Assembly: GCF_002075795.1 (NCBI RefSeq)
Contig: NZ_CP020472.1
Location: 2,339,001 to 2,403,000, forward strand
From: Shewanella japonica
GTDB taxonomy: Bacteria; Pseudomonadota; Gammaproteobacteria; Enterobacterales; Shewanellaceae
DNA: 64,000 nt
Reading direction: 5' to 3'
The notes under the pieces are model-generated. The model was not told where the DNA came from. It was given only the letters and a program-made list of their open reading frames with translations, and did no database searches. This document shows, piece after piece, positions 7,049-17,197 of this stretch (positions within the stretch are counted from its first letter, which is position 1; each line of letters opens with the position of its first letter). Position numbers and translations under genes: made by a program.

Positions 7049-8911
7049 TTACCAGCCACATTGACGGCTTTTAGATTGGTTTTGTTTGTCGAGCCATACA
7101 TGTAAAGGCGCAAAATAATCTAAAACTGCGTTTGCATCCATTGCTTTAGTGCCAGTCACTATATTAAGTGCTTCAGGCCAAGGTTGGCTTAATCCAGCTT
7201 CTAGCATTTCATTTAACTTATGACCCGCATCTTTATTACCGTAAATACTACAACGGTGAACTGGTCCTTCGTTACCCGCTATTTCACATAATGATTGATG
7301 GAATTGGAACTGTAATACGTGAGCTAAAAAATAACGTGTATATGGCACATTACCAGGTACATGATATTTGGCGCCAGGGTCAAAGTCAGCCTCAGTTCGT
7401 GCTATTGGTGCTGCTACACCTTGGTACTTTTCACGCAGATCCCACCATGCTTGGTTATATTGCTCTGGTGAAATCTCACCGTTGAACACTTTCCAGCGCC
7501 ATTGATCAATCATTAAACCAAAAGGCATGAAAGCGATTTTGTCTAATGCTTGTTTGAGTAATAAACCTATATCTTTCGATTCGTCAGGTACTTGTTCTAG
7601 TAAGCCAATTTGTTTTAAATAACTGGGTGTAATGGAGAGGGCGATAGTGTCACCAATTGCTTCATGAAAGCCATCATTAGCAGAGCCTTTAAACAAATGT
7701 GGTTGGTTTTTGTAGGCACGTTGATAATAGTTATGACCCAGTTCATGGTGAATGACTGTAAAGTCTTCCGCTGTTTTTTGAATACACATTTTAATGCGGA
7801 TATCATCTTCGTTATCTAAATCCCAAGCAGAAGCGTGGCAAACGACATCACGGTCTTTTGGTTGAACAAACAACGACCGAGTCCAGAAAGTATCAGGCAA
7901 TGGACTAAAACCTAGTGAAGAAAAGAAGCCTTCAGCTTGTTTGACCATCTTAATTTCATCATATTGATTCTCTTCTAGCAATGCGGTGACATCATAGCCT
8001 GGATCTGCATCTTGCGGCGCAACAGAATCATATATTGTGCCCCATTGCTGAGCCCACATATTACCTAATAAATGCGCTGGGATAGGGCCTTGATTTGGTA
8101 CAATAGTATCGCCATATTGTTCGTTTAACTCACCACGTACATAACAATGTAGTGAATCATAAAGTGGTTTAATATCTCCCCATAACCTATCTAGTTCATT
8201 TGAAAAATCATCAGGTTTCATATCATATTGGCTACGCCAAAGCTCTGAGAGGTCTGTAAAGCCGAGATCGCGTGCGCCTTCATTAGCGAGCTCAACCTCG
8301 CGTTTGAATAAAGGTCGCATTGGTTTGGCAATTTCACGCCAGCCTTGCCATGCTTCTAATAAAATTGCAGGATCTTTAGAGTCTGCCATCAACGCTGACA
8401 GCTCTGGCTGAGTCATGCAACGACCATCAGCGAAACAATATTTACCTTTACCATATAAGCCATTTAATTCTGAACTAATTTGCGCAAGCTCTGCATTTTT
8501 AGCAGGATCTAATGGGGCTGGTAGTACTAAGCTACTGCGAAGGATGTGAAGTTTACGCGCATTGATTGGATCAAGTTTTACATCGGCATACTTAGCTGCT
8601 TCTGTAGCAAAGTATACTGATCGTGATGTCAGCTTTTCACCAATCGCTGCCGACATCGCTGCAGTATCTTCAGTAATAAAATTACTGTAAACCCATTCGG
8701 TTCGAGCACCTTCAACGGATAATTGAGCTAATTCAGCTTCTGCTTCATTTATAAATGCAATAGCAGATTCCGTTGAAATACTTGCTGATTGTTGAGTGAC
8801 TTTTACGGTTGATGTAATGATTTCTTCTTCAGCTTGCTGGCATGCTGTTAATCCCAATACGACTGAAATGACGATTGCAATTTTAGACGGCTGTTTAAAA
8901 GGCTGGTTCAT
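7049..8911 (-). CDS. M2-family (ACE-like) peptidyl-dipeptidase, lipoprotein
   Basis: A 620-residue zinc metallopeptidase. The N-terminus is a lipoprotein signal with lipobox LTAC (Cys24), so it should be anchored on the periplasmic side of a membrane. The zinc site is HELGH at about 389-393 with the third ligand Glu in HEAIGD near 417, as in angiotensin-converting enzyme and bacterial homologues, which remove C-terminal dipeptides. The length fits the single-domain bacterial form. It is monocistronic, ends at the hairpin 6973-7004, and starts at an ATG after GGAAA. A role in using peptides as nutrients is inferred. Confidence 0.92.
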   Translation of the reverse strand: MNQPFKQPSKIAIVISVVLGLTACQQAEEEIITSTVKVTQQSASISTESAIAFINEAEAELAQLSVEGARTEWVYSNFITEDTAAMSAAIGEKLTSRSVYFATEAAKYADVKLDPINARKLHILRSSLVLPAPLDPAKNAELAQISSELNGLYGKGKYCFADGRCMTQPELSALMADSKDPAILLEAWQGWREIAKPMRPLFKREVELANEGARDLGFTDLSELWRSQYDMKPDDFSNELDRLWGDIKPLYDSLHCYVRGELNEQYGDTIVPNQGPIPAHLLGNMWAQQWGTIYDSVAPQDADPGYDVTALLEENQYDEIKMVKQAEGFFSSLGFSPLPDTFWTRSLFVQPKDRDVVCHASAWDLDNEDDIRIKMCIQKTAEDFTVIHHELGHNYYQRAYKNQPHLFKGSANDGFHEAIGDTIALSITPSYLKQIGLLEQVPDESKDIGLLLKQALDKIAFMPFGLMIDQWRWKVFNGEISPEQYNQAWWDLREKYQGVAAPIARTEADFDPGAKYHVPGNVPYTRYFLAHVLQFQFHQSLCEIAGNEGPVHRCSIYGNKDAGHKLNEMLEAGLSQPWPEALNIVTGTKAMDANAVLDYFAPLHVWLDKQNQSKSRQCGW

Positions 8912-9069
8912 CTTACAGGTTTCCTTATTTTTATTGTCGTCGACAGTTTACATAATTAGGGTAAATATTGCATTTTAGTTAATAAACAGTGCCAGAAGAG
9001 TACTAAAGACGGCGTAAGCTTGAACATATAATCTGATTTAACATTGACAAGTGTGCGCTCAGTGTTTAA

Positions 9070-9088
9070 TTTAAACGGGTGTTTTAAA
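9070..9088. promoter_or_regulatory. PsrA-like operator
   Basis: TTTAAACGGGTGTTTTAAA has the AAAC-N4-GTTT core of PsrA operators within a near-perfect palindrome. It ends 17 bp before the regulator's ATG, which suggests autoregulation and control of the downstream fadE. Confidence 0.5.
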
Positions 9089-9105
9089 TTGAATTGGGTC
9101 ACGGA

Positions 9106-9750
9106 ATGGCAAGCAGAACTGATACAAAAACAAGAATTCTCGATGCTGCTGAAAAACTTTTTGCAGAAAGAGGTTTTTCTGAAACATCTTTGAGGCTAAT
9201 TACCAGCAAAGCTGAAGTAAATTTGGCCTCTGTGAACTATCATTTTGGTTCAAAGAAAGAGTTAATTCGCGCTGTTTTAGCACGGTATTTAGATGTGTTT
9301 ATGCCTAGCGCAGCATCTGAAATTAAAAGACTTTTTAAGAATCCAGAGCTGGCGAATTTGAATGAAATTTTTTCATCACTAATAAAGCCGCTTTTAGAAT
9401 TAAATCAAGTTAGGCAAGGTGGTACAACCATCTTTCTTCAATTACTGGGTCGTGGATATATAGAAAGCCAAGGCCATTTAAGATGGTTTATCACTACGCA
9501 TTACGGTGAATACTTACAAGTGTTTGTTAAAGCCGTTTCAGCTAGTGCGCCACATATTCCGCCTGCTGAGATGTTTTGGCGACTACACTTTACCTTAGGC
9601 ACCATCGTTTTCACTATGGCATCAGCTGATGCATTAAATGAAATCGCAGAGGCTGACTACGGTGAACATAATGATACTGAAGCGATTATTCGTAAGGTTA
9701 TTCCATATATGGCAGCTGGTGTATCTGTACCGATTTTAGGAAAGGAATAA
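9106..9750 (+). CDS. psrA: TetR-family regulator, PsrA-like
   Basis: A 214-residue regulator. Residues about 5-55 form the TetR helix-turn-helix (TRILDAAEKLFAERGFSETSLRLIT...VNLASVNYHFGSKKELI); the rest is the ligand-binding helical domain. In Shewanella and Pseudomonas the PsrA family senses long-chain acyl-CoA or fatty acids and represses beta-oxidation genes. The assignment rests on the adjacent fadE, 9 bp downstream, and on the AAAC-N4-GTTT palindrome just upstream. The ATG at 9106 gives the usual short N-terminus; a frame from TTG 9094 adds four residues. Confidence 0.75.
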   Translation: MASRTDTKTRILDAAEKLFAERGFSETSLRLITSKAEVNLASVNYHFGSKKELIRAVLARYLDVFMPSAASEIKRLFKNPELANLNEIFSSLIKPLLELNQVRQGGTTIFLQLLGRGYIESQGHLRWFITTHYGEYLQVFVKAVSASAPHIPPAEMFWRLHFTLGTIVFTMASADALNEIAEADYGEHNDTEAIIRKVIPYMAAGVSVPILGKE

Positions 9751-9759
9751 GGGATTAAC

Positions 9760-12036
9760 ATGACTGTCCTCATACTCGTATTAATAGCACTGCTAGTGCT
9801 ATTTGGTGTTCGAAATTTACGTATGCGTTTTATCACGCGACCTGTATTTAGCTTCTTTAAAAAAGTGTTACCCCCTCTGTCCAGTACAGAGAAAGAAGCC
9901 ATGGAAGCTGGAGATGTTTGGTGGGAAGGAGAGTTATTCCGCGGTAAACCTGATTGGAATATGCTTCACAATTATGGCAAACCTCAATTAACGGCAGATG
10001 AGCAAGACTTTATCGACAATCAAGTCATGACAGCGCTCACCATGATTGATGATCATGACATTGTTAATAACCGTAAAGATTTACCTCCTGAATTATGGGA
10101 TTACTTTAAGAAAGAAGGCTTCTTTGCACTTATCATTCCTAAAAAGTTTGGTGGTCGAGAGTTTTCTGCATACGCCAATTCGACCATTGTCAGTAAAATT
10201 GCCACGCGCAGTATTAGTGCTGCCGTAACCGTTATGGTGCCAAACTCATTAGGCCCAGGTGAATTACTAACGCATTATGGCACTCAAGAGCAAAAAGAAC
10301 GTTGGTTACCAGCGCTTGCTAAAGGTGAAGAGTTACCTTGTTTTGCATTAACAGGTCCTGAGGCTGGGTCGGATGCTGGTGCTATTCCTGATTCTGGTAT
10401 TGTTTGTCGCCGTGAGTTTAATGGTGAAGAAACACTCGGGTTAAGCCTAACTTGGAATAAACGATACATCACACTAGCACCTGTAGCGACAGTGCTTGGT
10501 TTAGCATTCCAAATGCGCGATCCTGATGGGTTACTTGGTGATACAGTTAACTTAGGTATAACTTGTGCGTTAATTCCGACTGATCACCAAGGTGTAGAAA
10601 TTGGTCGTCGTCATAACCCGTTAATGATGGCATTTATGAACGGAACGACAAGTGGCGAAGATGTGTTTATTCCGCTTGATTGGATTATTGGTGGGCCACA
10701 ATTTGCAGGTAAGGGCTGGCGAATGCTTGTTGAGTGTTTATCAGCTGGGCGTGGTATTTCATTGCCTGCGCTGGCGACCGCTTCTGGTCATATGGCCACT
10801 AAGACGACTACAGCTTATAGTTTTGTAAGACAACAATTTGGCATGCCAATTGGTAAGTTTGAAGGTGTTCAAGAAGCTTTAGCACGTATTATTGCCAATA
10901 CATATCAACTGGAAGCTGCACGTTGTTTGACTACGACAGGAATTGATTTAAAAGTTAAACCTTCGGTTGTTACAGCAATTGCTAAATATCATATGACTGA
11001 GTTAGGTCGTGATGTAGTTGAAGATGCAATGGACATTCAATCAGGTAAAGGGATCCAGCTGGGTACTAAAAACTATCTTGGTCATGCATATATGGCAAGT
11101 CCCATCTCAATTACGGTTGAAGGGGCAAATATTTTAACGCGTTCGTTAATGATATTTGGTCAAGGTGCAACCCGTTGTCATCCATATGTGCTCGCTGAAA
11201 TGGAAACAGCAGCAATGGAAGATCAAAAAGCGGCTATCAACCGATTTGATGCTTTACTCATGGGACATATGGGCTATGCTGCTCGTAATGGCTTTATGGC
11301 GTTTTTTAATGCGCTAACAGCAAGTAAAACGAATTCAGCGCCAGTGAGTGGTACAACACAGCAGTATTACCGTGATATGAGCCGTTTATCTTCTGGTTTA
11401 GCTATCATGACTGATTTATCTATGTTGATCATGGGTGGCGATCTGAAACGTAAAGAAATGATTTCTGCACGAATGGGCGATGTATTAAGTCAGTTGTATT
11501 TAGCGTCAGCGACGTTAAAGCAATTTGAAGATAATGGTCGTCAACAAGATGATTTGCCGATTGTTCATTATGTGATGACACAGCGCCTCCATTTAGCTGC
11601 TGAAGCATTGCAACAAGCTATCCGTAACTTCCCGAGTAAGTTTGTGGGCATTTTATTAAAGCTAGTGATATTCCCATTAGGCAATCATTTTAATGCGCCA
11701 ACGGATAAGCAAGCGACAGTGTTAGCTGATAACTTCTTACAACCTTCTCCTGCTCGTGATCGAATTACTTTCTTATGTGCAGAATTTGAAGGTGATAAGA
11801 GCGGCATAGCAGAAGTCGAACAAGCATTTTTAGCTAAATACGCTTGCAAGCAGTTATTTAAACGATTAAAGAAAGCGCAAAAGGCCGGAGAGTTAACGCC
11901 TAAACAGCCTACATTAACGTTATTTGCTCAAGCATTAGAGAAAGGGGTTATCAATGATGAAGAGCATGCTCAACTTGTTGATGCAGATACCAAACGTTTA
12001 GCTGCTATCAATGTTGATGACTTTGAAAGTCTATAG
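9760..12036 (+). CDS. fadE: acyl-CoA dehydrogenase FadE
   Basis: A 758-residue enzyme of the large FadE type (E. coli FadE 814). An N-terminal hydrophobic helix (TVLILVLIALLVLFGV) is followed by the acyl-CoA dehydrogenase core: N-terminal helical domain, beta domain with ALTGPEAGSDAGAIPD and WNKRYITLAP, and the C-terminal helical domain with FGMPIGKFEGVQE, then the FadE-specific extension. It catalyses the FAD-dependent first dehydrogenation step of beta-oxidation. It is co-transcribed with the PsrA-like regulator and ends at the terminator 12082-12110. Confidence 0.93.
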   Translation: MTVLILVLIALLVLFGVRNLRMRFITRPVFSFFKKVLPPLSSTEKEAMEAGDVWWEGELFRGKPDWNMLHNYGKPQLTADEQDFIDNQVMTALTMIDDHDIVNNRKDLPPELWDYFKKEGFFALIIPKKFGGREFSAYANSTIVSKIATRSISAAVTVMVPNSLGPGELLTHYGTQEQKERWLPALAKGEELPCFALTGPEAGSDAGAIPDSGIVCRREFNGEETLGLSLTWNKRYITLAPVATVLGLAFQMRDPDGLLGDTVNLGITCALIPTDHQGVEIGRRHNPLMMAFMNGTTSGEDVFIPLDWIIGGPQFAGKGWRMLVECLSAGRGISLPALATASGHMATKTTTAYSFVRQQFGMPIGKFEGVQEALARIIANTYQLEAARCLTTTGIDLKVKPSVVTAIAKYHMTELGRDVVEDAMDIQSGKGIQLGTKNYLGHAYMASPISITVEGANILTRSLMIFGQGATRCHPYVLAEMETAAMEDQKAAINRFDALLMGHMGYAARNGFMAFFNALTASKTNSAPVSGTTQQYYRDMSRLSSGLAIMTDLSMLIMGGDLKRKEMISARMGDVLSQLYLASATLKQFEDNGRQQDDLPIVHYVMTQRLHLAAEALQQAIRNFPSKFVGILLKLVIFPLGNHFNAPTDKQATVLADNFLQPSPARDRITFLCAEFEGDKSGIAEVEQAFLAKYACKQLFKRLKKAQKAGELTPKQPTLTLFAQALEKGVINDEEHAQLVDADTKRLAAINVDDFESL

Positions 12037-12081
12037 CGTGCTAATGAAACTAGCCTGCTAAAAAACGATTTAAGCACAAAT

Positions 12082-12110
12082 AAAAAACCACCTCTTTGAG
12101 GTGGTTTTTT
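12082..12110. terminator. bidirectional terminator between fadE and pykA
   Basis: A perfect 13-bp stem (AAAAAACCACCTC / GAGGTGGTTTTTT) with a 3-base TTT loop. A-tract and T-tract on the two sides let it serve both convergent genes. Confidence 0.92.
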
Positions 12111-12175
12111 TATACTTTTATTTGCTAAGTTAATTTTATAACAGACCAACTTAACTTATATTTGCGATGCCAGAA

Positions 12176-13615
12176 TTATGCAACAACCAGCACTTTACAT
12201 GTATTGGTGCCACCGACAGTTTCCATCGCATCGCCTTTAGTCATCAATACCATATCACCTGATTTTAAGTAACCCGCTTTAGCGACTGCTTTTAACGCTT
12301 CAGATGCTAATGCATCGGCAGGTACAGCTGTTGAATCAAATTTAACTGGCAATACACCACGGAACAAAGCTAATTTAGCTAATGTCTTTTCGTGACGAGA
12401 CAGAGCAAAGATAGGTAAAGAAGAACTAATGCGCGACATCAACTTAGTTGTCTCACCAGATTCCGTTAAACTAATAATCGCTTTAACACCTTCAAGGTGG
12501 TTCGCTGCATACATAGTTGAAAGCGCAATCGTCTCTTCGATAGAATTGAACTTCTGGTCTAGTCTATGCTTAGAAGACATCACTGAAGGGTGTTTTTCTG
12601 CACCAGCGCAAACATTACCCATTGCGAGTACAGTTTCTTCTGGGAAATCACCTGCTGCAGTTTCTGCTGATAACATAACTGCATCAGTGCCATCTAAAAC
12701 TGCATTAGCAACGTCCATGACTTCTGCACGTGTTGGCATTGGACTTGAAATCATAGATTCCATCATTTGAGTTGCAGTAATAACCACTTTGTTCAACTGA
12801 CGAGAACGTTTAATTAGTTTCTTTTGAACAGCAACAAGGGCAGCATCACCGATTTCAACACCTAAGTCACCGCGTGCAACCATTACAGCATCAGATGCTT
12901 TGATAACGTCATCCATTGCTTCGTCAGTGCCTACCGCTTCAGCACGTTCAACTTTTGAAACGATCAATGCAAAACTGCCGGCTTCTTCTGCTAATTTACG
13001 AGCATAATCTAAATCAGCACCTGTACGTGGGAAAGATACAGCTAAGTAATCAACTTGAATTTGAGCTGCAGTTAAAATATCAGCTTTATCTTTATCAGTT
13101 AGTGCTGGGGCAGTTAAGCCGCCACCTTGTTTGTTGATGCCTTTATTATTTGAAAGGGGACCGGCCACAGTGACAGAGGTAAATACCTTGTTACCTTCAA
13201 CTGATTCAACTTTGAGTTGAACTCGACCGTCATCCAGCATCAAAATATCACCAATGGTGACATCTTTTGGTAATTCTTTGTAATCAATGCCGACTTGCTT
13301 TTCGTCACCTTCGCCTTTTGCTAAATCAGCATCTAAGATAAAGGTATCACCTAAATTCAATTGAATTTTTTTGTTATCTTTAAATGTAGAAACGCGGATT
13401 TTCGGGCCTTGTAAGTCACCAAGAACTGCAACATGAACACCTAACTCTTTAGCGATGTTACGAGCGTCTGTAGCACGTTTTAAATGATCTTCTGGTGAGC
13501 CATGTGAGAAGTTAAGACGTACAACATTTGCGCCGGCTGCGATGATTTTACGTAGGTTGTCATCACGATCTGTTGCTGGACCAAGTGTTGTAACGATTTT
13601 AGTTCTGCGGAACAT
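12176..13615 (-). CDS. pykA: pyruvate kinase II
   Basis: A 479-residue enzyme converting phosphoenolpyruvate and ADP to pyruvate and ATP. Visible markers: [14 protein letters not shown] at the N-terminus, [20 protein letters not shown], the [10 protein letters not shown] loop and the [10 protein letters not shown] signature. The length and the place next to hexR fit PykA, not PykF. The ATG follows GGAGTATCTT. It is in the same orientation as hexR, but a terminator-like hairpin lies between, so it probably has its own promoter. Confidence 0.96.
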   Translation of the reverse strand: MFRRTKIVTTLGPATDRDDNLRKIIAAGANVVRLNFSHGSPEDHLKRATDARNIAKELGVHVAVLGDLQGPKIRVSTFKDNKKIQLNLGDTFILDADLAKGEGDEKQVGIDYKELPKDVTIGDILMLDDGRVQLKVESVEGNKVFTSVTVAGPLSNNKGINKQGGGLTAPALTDKDKADILTAAQIQVDYLAVSFPRTGADLDYARKLAEEAGSFALIVSKVERAEAVGTDEAMDDVIKASDAVMVARGDLGVEIGDAALVAVQKKLIKRSRQLNKVVITATQMMESMISSPMPTRAEVMDVANAVLDGTDAVMLSAETAAGDFPEETVLAMGNVCAGAEKHPSVMSSKHRLDQKFNSIEETIALSTMYAANHLEGVKAIISLTESGETTKLMSRISSSLPIFALSRHEKTLAKLALFRGVLPVKFDSTAVPADALASEALKAVAKAGYLKSGDMVLMTKGDAMETVGGTNTCKVLVVA

Positions 13616-13763
13616 AAGATACTCCGTTAATATTAAGAAAAAGAATTCGGTACAAATATGAAACTATATTAACAGAGATTTTAGTATTTTGTAGGAAAGT
13701 TACGAACAAAAAGGTCATTTTTAATGTTTTATTTTTGTGACAGATTCGATATTTACAGAAAAT

Positions 13764-13795
13764 AAAGGCCAAACAGTCAAGACTGTTCGGCCTTT
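13764..13795 (-). terminator. terminator after hexR
   Basis: AAAGGCC-A-AACAGTC / GACTGTT-C-GGCCTTT form a 14-bp stem with one mismatch and an AA loop, 26 bp after the hexR stop. On the minus strand the stem is followed by a T-rich run. Confidence 0.75.
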
Positions 13796-13820
13796 TGGAA
13801 GTGTCATTCAACAGAAATAT

Positions 13821-14675
13821 TTAGATAGTAAGATCTTTATTAACTCGTGATTCTTTCAATACTTCCTTAACTCGCTTCAAATTGTCACGGAATCGAGGTC
13901 CACGTCTTAGGGTAAATCCAGTTGCGAGAACATCGATAGTGACCAACTGAGCTAGACGAGATGCCATGGGTAGGTACATATCGGTATCTTCTGGTACTTC
14001 CATGGTTACAGGCAACGTACATTCATGGGACAGTGGGGAATTACGTGCTGTAATCCCAATCACTGCAGCACCATTTTCACGTGCGATACGTGCAATTTCA
14101 ATCAATGATTTAGTACGGCCTGTATGGGATATCAACACAACAACATCACCTTCATTACAACCAATGCAGCTCATACGTTGCATGAGAACATCATCAAAAC
14201 AAATTACTGGGACGTTAAAACGAAAGAATTTATTTTGAGCATCATGTGCAACAGATGATGAGGCACCAAGACCAAAGAATGAGATTGTTTTTGCTTGAGT
14301 GAGAATATCGACGGCTTTGTTGACAGCAACCACATCAAGGCTTTGACGTGCGGTATCAAGGGATGCCATTGAAGACTCAAAGATTTTTGTTGTGTACGAC
14401 TCAGGTGAATCATCTTCTTCTACATGTCGACTTACGTATGGCGTACCATTAGCAAGACTTTGAGCAAGATGTAATTTAAAATCAGGGAACCCTTTAGTAT
14501 CCAGTCGTCGGCAAAAGCGGTTTACGGTCGGCTCACTGACGTCAGCCATTTTGGCAAGGGTAGCGATACTTGAGTGGATAGCTGTTTGAGGAGAAGCTAA
14601 AATAACTTCTGCCACTTTACGCTCTGACTTACTAAACTGTGTCAGGCTCTTTTGCACCTTTTCAAGGGTATTCAT
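13821..14675 (-). CDS. hexR: HexR, RpiR-family regulator of central carbon metabolism
   Basis: A 284-residue regulator. Residues 1-75 form the RpiR helix-turn-helix (SEPTVNRFCRRLDTKGFPDFKLHLAQSLANGTPYV), and about 120-265 form the SIS sugar-phosphate binding domain (ISFFGLGASSSVAHDAQNKFFRFNVPV, VVLISHTGRTKSLIEIAR). HexR senses 2-keto-3-deoxy-6-phosphogluconate, the Entner-Doudoroff intermediate made by the divergent operon. The ATG at 14675 gives the conserved start MNTLEKVQ; a TTG two codons upstream is unlikely. Weak HexR-like boxes lie in the 330-bp region shared with zwf. Confidence 0.95.
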   Translation of the reverse strand: MNTLEKVQKSLTQFSKSERKVAEVILASPQTAIHSSIATLAKMADVSEPTVNRFCRRLDTKGFPDFKLHLAQSLANGTPYVSRHVEEDDSPESYTTKIFESSMASLDTARQSLDVVAVNKAVDILTQAKTISFFGLGASSSVAHDAQNKFFRFNVPVICFDDVLMQRMSCIGCNEGDVVVLISHTGRTKSLIEIARIARENGAAVIGITARNSPLSHECTLPVTMEVPEDTDMYLPMASRLAQLVTIDVLATGFTLRRGPRFRDNLKRVKEVLKESRVNKDLTI

Positions 14676-14701
14676 AAGCAATTGTCCGCTAAAATGGATG
14701 A

Positions 14702-14716
14702 TGTAATTTTATATCA
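14702..14716. promoter_or_regulatory. HexR-like box near hexR
   Basis: TGTAATTTTATATCA matches TGTAAT-N3-ATTACA at 10 of 12 arm positions. It is 27 bp upstream of the hexR ATG, fitting autoregulation. The 330-bp divergent region 14676-15005 is otherwise free of genes. Confidence 0.5.
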
Positions 14717-14913
14717 TAAATTACAATTTGAGAGGAAATGAAGTAATTTTTATCCCTCTAAAAACAAAATGTAGTCACTTTTCATCGTTGTTTTGTAACT
14801 AGACTAAGATAGTAAAGTAATTTAATCACCAAAATACTATCAGGTTTTATGTTAATAATGCTAGATACAAAACAAAGGATTATTTTCAAATTATAGATGC
14901 ACAAAACTAATTC

Positions 14914-14928
14914 TGTTGTTATATTACA
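14914..14928. promoter_or_regulatory. HexR-like box near zwf
   Basis: TGTTGTTATATTACA matches TGTAAT-N3-ATTACA at 10 of 12 arm positions, about 78 bp before the zwf ATG. In Shewanella HexR is known to repress the zwf operon, so a site is expected here. Confidence 0.5.
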
Positions 14929-15005
14929 ACAAAAGTGTGGTTTAAATCGTCGGATACTTAAATTTCGTAAGGTGAATCACACAAAATAAAGGAGTATGTA
15001 GAGCA

Positions 15006-16478
15006 ATGAGTAACTCAACTTCAGGGGCTAAAGCTTGCGATTTTGTGCTTTTTGGTACAAAGGGCGATCTCGCGAGACGTAAATTGTTGCCTTCGCTTTA
15101 TCAACTAGATAAAGCTAACCTGTTAGATACAGACACTAAAGTGATTGGCGTTGCAAAAGATGCCTTCACTCAAGAAGAATTTATCGCGTTAGTACAAAAA
15201 GCATTAAATACCTTTGTAAAAGATGAATTATGTGAAGAGACCTTAGAACGCTTTATTGGGCGTTGTCATTATATAGGGACTAATTTTACAGAAGCTGAAG
15301 GTTACAAAGCATTCCATGACCTATTAGAACCAACAAAACGTGTCATGGTTAGTTACTTCGCAACGCCTCCTTCTATTTTTGGCGATATCTGTCGCTGTTT
15401 AAATGAACAAAACCTCATCCATCCTGACACTCGTATCGTTTTAGAAAAACCAATCGGTACGTGTTTAGCATCATCAAAAGTCATTAACGACAAAGTTTCT
15501 GAATACTTCAACGAAAACCAAGTTTATCGTATTGACCATTATCTTGGTAAAGAAACCGTTCAAAACCTAATTGCACTTCGATTTGCTAACTCGCTATTTG
15601 CGTCAAAGTGGGATAATCGAACAATTGATCATGTACAAATTACAGTTGCTGAAGAAGTGGGCATCGAAGGGCGTTGGGGCTACTTTGATACTGCTGGTCA
15701 AATGCGTGACATGATTCAAAACCATTTATTACAAGTGCTGACACTGGTTGCAATGGATCCGCCTGTCAATCTTGATGCTGACAGCATCCGTGATGAAAAA
15801 GTAAAAGTACTTAAATCTCTTCGTCCAATTACGCCATACAATGTTTTTGAAAATACCGTACGTGGTCAATATACCGCAGGTTTCTTAAAAGGCAGCCCTG
15901 TTCCTGGTTACCTTGAAGAAGAGGGCGCTAATGTTAAGTCTAATACTGAAACGTTTGTCGCACTGCGTGTTGATATTGATAACTGGCGTTGGGCTGGGGT
16001 GCCATTTTACTTGCGCAGCGGTAAACGTATGCCGTTCAAGAGTTCTGAAATTGTGGTTTATTTTAAAAACCCACCATTGAATCTATACCGTGACAGTATG
16101 CGCAACCTGCCACCAAATAAATTAACCATTCGTCTGCAGCCTCACGAGGGTGTAGAGATCCAAATGATGAATAAAGTGCCTGGTCTTGAAGAGAAGCAGC
16201 GCATTCAAACTACTAAACTTGATTTAAGTTTTACCGATACTTTCAAAAATGAACGTATTGCTGATGCTTATGAGCGTTTGTTACTTGAAGCCATGATAGG
16301 TAATCAAGCCTTATTTGTTCGTCGTGATGAAGTTGAAGAAGCGTGGACATGGGTTGATGGCATCATGAACTCTTGGGAAAAAGGCGGTGAAAAACCTAAG
16401 CCTTATCCAGCAGGGACATGGGGCCCAGTTGCTTCAGTTGCACTGATCACTAAAGACGGTCGCTCTTGGGACGAATAA
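15006..16478 (+). CDS. zwf: glucose-6-phosphate 1-dehydrogenase
   Basis: A 490-residue enzyme that oxidises glucose-6-phosphate to 6-phosphogluconolactone with NADP or NAD. The Rossmann motif is FGTKGDLARRKLLPSLY near the N-terminus and the substrate-binding catalytic segment is RIDHYLGKETVQN at about 177-189. The length is typical (E. coli 491). First gene of the Entner-Doudoroff operon; the next gene starts 10 bp after its stop. Confidence 0.97.
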   Translation: MSNSTSGAKACDFVLFGTKGDLARRKLLPSLYQLDKANLLDTDTKVIGVAKDAFTQEEFIALVQKALNTFVKDELCEETLERFIGRCHYIGTNFTEAEGYKAFHDLLEPTKRVMVSYFATPPSIFGDICRCLNEQNLIHPDTRIVLEKPIGTCLASSKVINDKVSEYFNENQVYRIDHYLGKETVQNLIALRFANSLFASKWDNRTIDHVQITVAEEVGIEGRWGYFDTAGQMRDMIQNHLLQVLTLVAMDPPVNLDADSIRDEKVKVLKSLRPITPYNVFENTVRGQYTAGFLKGSPVPGYLEEEGANVKSNTETFVALRVDIDNWRWAGVPFYLRSGKRMPFKSSEIVVYFKNPPLNLYRDSMRNLPPNKLTIRLQPHEGVEIQMMNKVPGLEEKQRIQTTKLDLSFTDTFKNERIADAYERLLLEAMIGNQALFVRRDEVEEAWTWVDGIMNSWEKGGEKPKPYPAGTWGPVASVALITKDGRSWDE

Positions 16479-16488
16479 GGAATGAGTC

Positions 16489-17187
16489 ATGATTAAAGAA
16501 TCTGTATTTAAATCATTCGATACTCCTGCTGATTTAGAAGCTAAATTAGCAGAGAAAATTTCTAATCAATTGCAAGATGCTGTTGATAGTCGTGGTAAAG
16601 CCAGTCTTGTAGTATCAGGCGGTTCTACACCGTTAAAACTGTTTAAATTACTTAGTAATAAAGCAATTGATTGGAGTGATGTTTACATTACATTAGCTGA
16701 CGAACGTTGGGTTGATGCTGAAGAAGCAGACTCTAATGAGCGCCTAGTCCGTGAGCACCTTCTACAAAACCGTGCTGCTAGTGCTAAGTTTCGTGGTTTG
16801 AAAAACATGTTCGATAGTCCAGAAAAGGGCTGCGAAATGACCATTGAATCATTAGCTAACTTTCCAAAGCCTTTCGATGTGGTGGTATTAGGTATGGGAA
16901 CAGATGGGCATACATGCTCATGGTTCCCATGCAGTGCTGAACTTGAAAACGCTTTTACGACTGATTTGTTATGCGCAGCTGTCAATCCGACAACAGCACC
17001 GCATCCCCGCATCACATTATCCAAAGGGGCAATCTTAAACAGTCGTCAGATTTATCTTCATCTTGTTGGTGAATCTAAATTATCCGTATATCGCCAAGCA
17101 TTACAAAATGACGATGTGAACGAAATGCCTATTAGAGCCGTATTAGCGCAGCGTAAAACGCCCGTTGATGTGTTCTATAGCGCTTAA
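16489..17187 (+). CDS. pgl: 6-phosphogluconolactonase
   Basis: A 232-residue enzyme hydrolysing 6-phosphogluconolactone. DevB-type motifs are visible: [36 protein letters not shown] and [14 protein letters not shown]. The start ATG follows AAGGAATGAG and lies 10 bp after the zwf stop. It links zwf to edd in the pathway and in the operon. Confidence 0.95.
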   Translation: MIKESVFKSFDTPADLEAKLAEKISNQLQDAVDSRGKASLVVSGGSTPLKLFKLLSNKAIDWSDVYITLADERWVDAEEADSNERLVREHLLQNRAASAKFRGLKNMFDSPEKGCEMTIESLANFPKPFDVVVLGMGTDGHTCSWFPCSAELENAFTTDLLCAAVNPTTAPHPRITLSKGAILNSRQIYLHLVGESKLSVYRQALQNDDVNEMPIRAVLAQRKTPVDVFYSA

Positions 17188-17197
17188 GGAGTCAATT

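Noticed and set aside
13616..13763. HexR box upstream of pykA
   Set aside because: pykA is a likely HexR target from known biology, but I found no match with both arms in this region.
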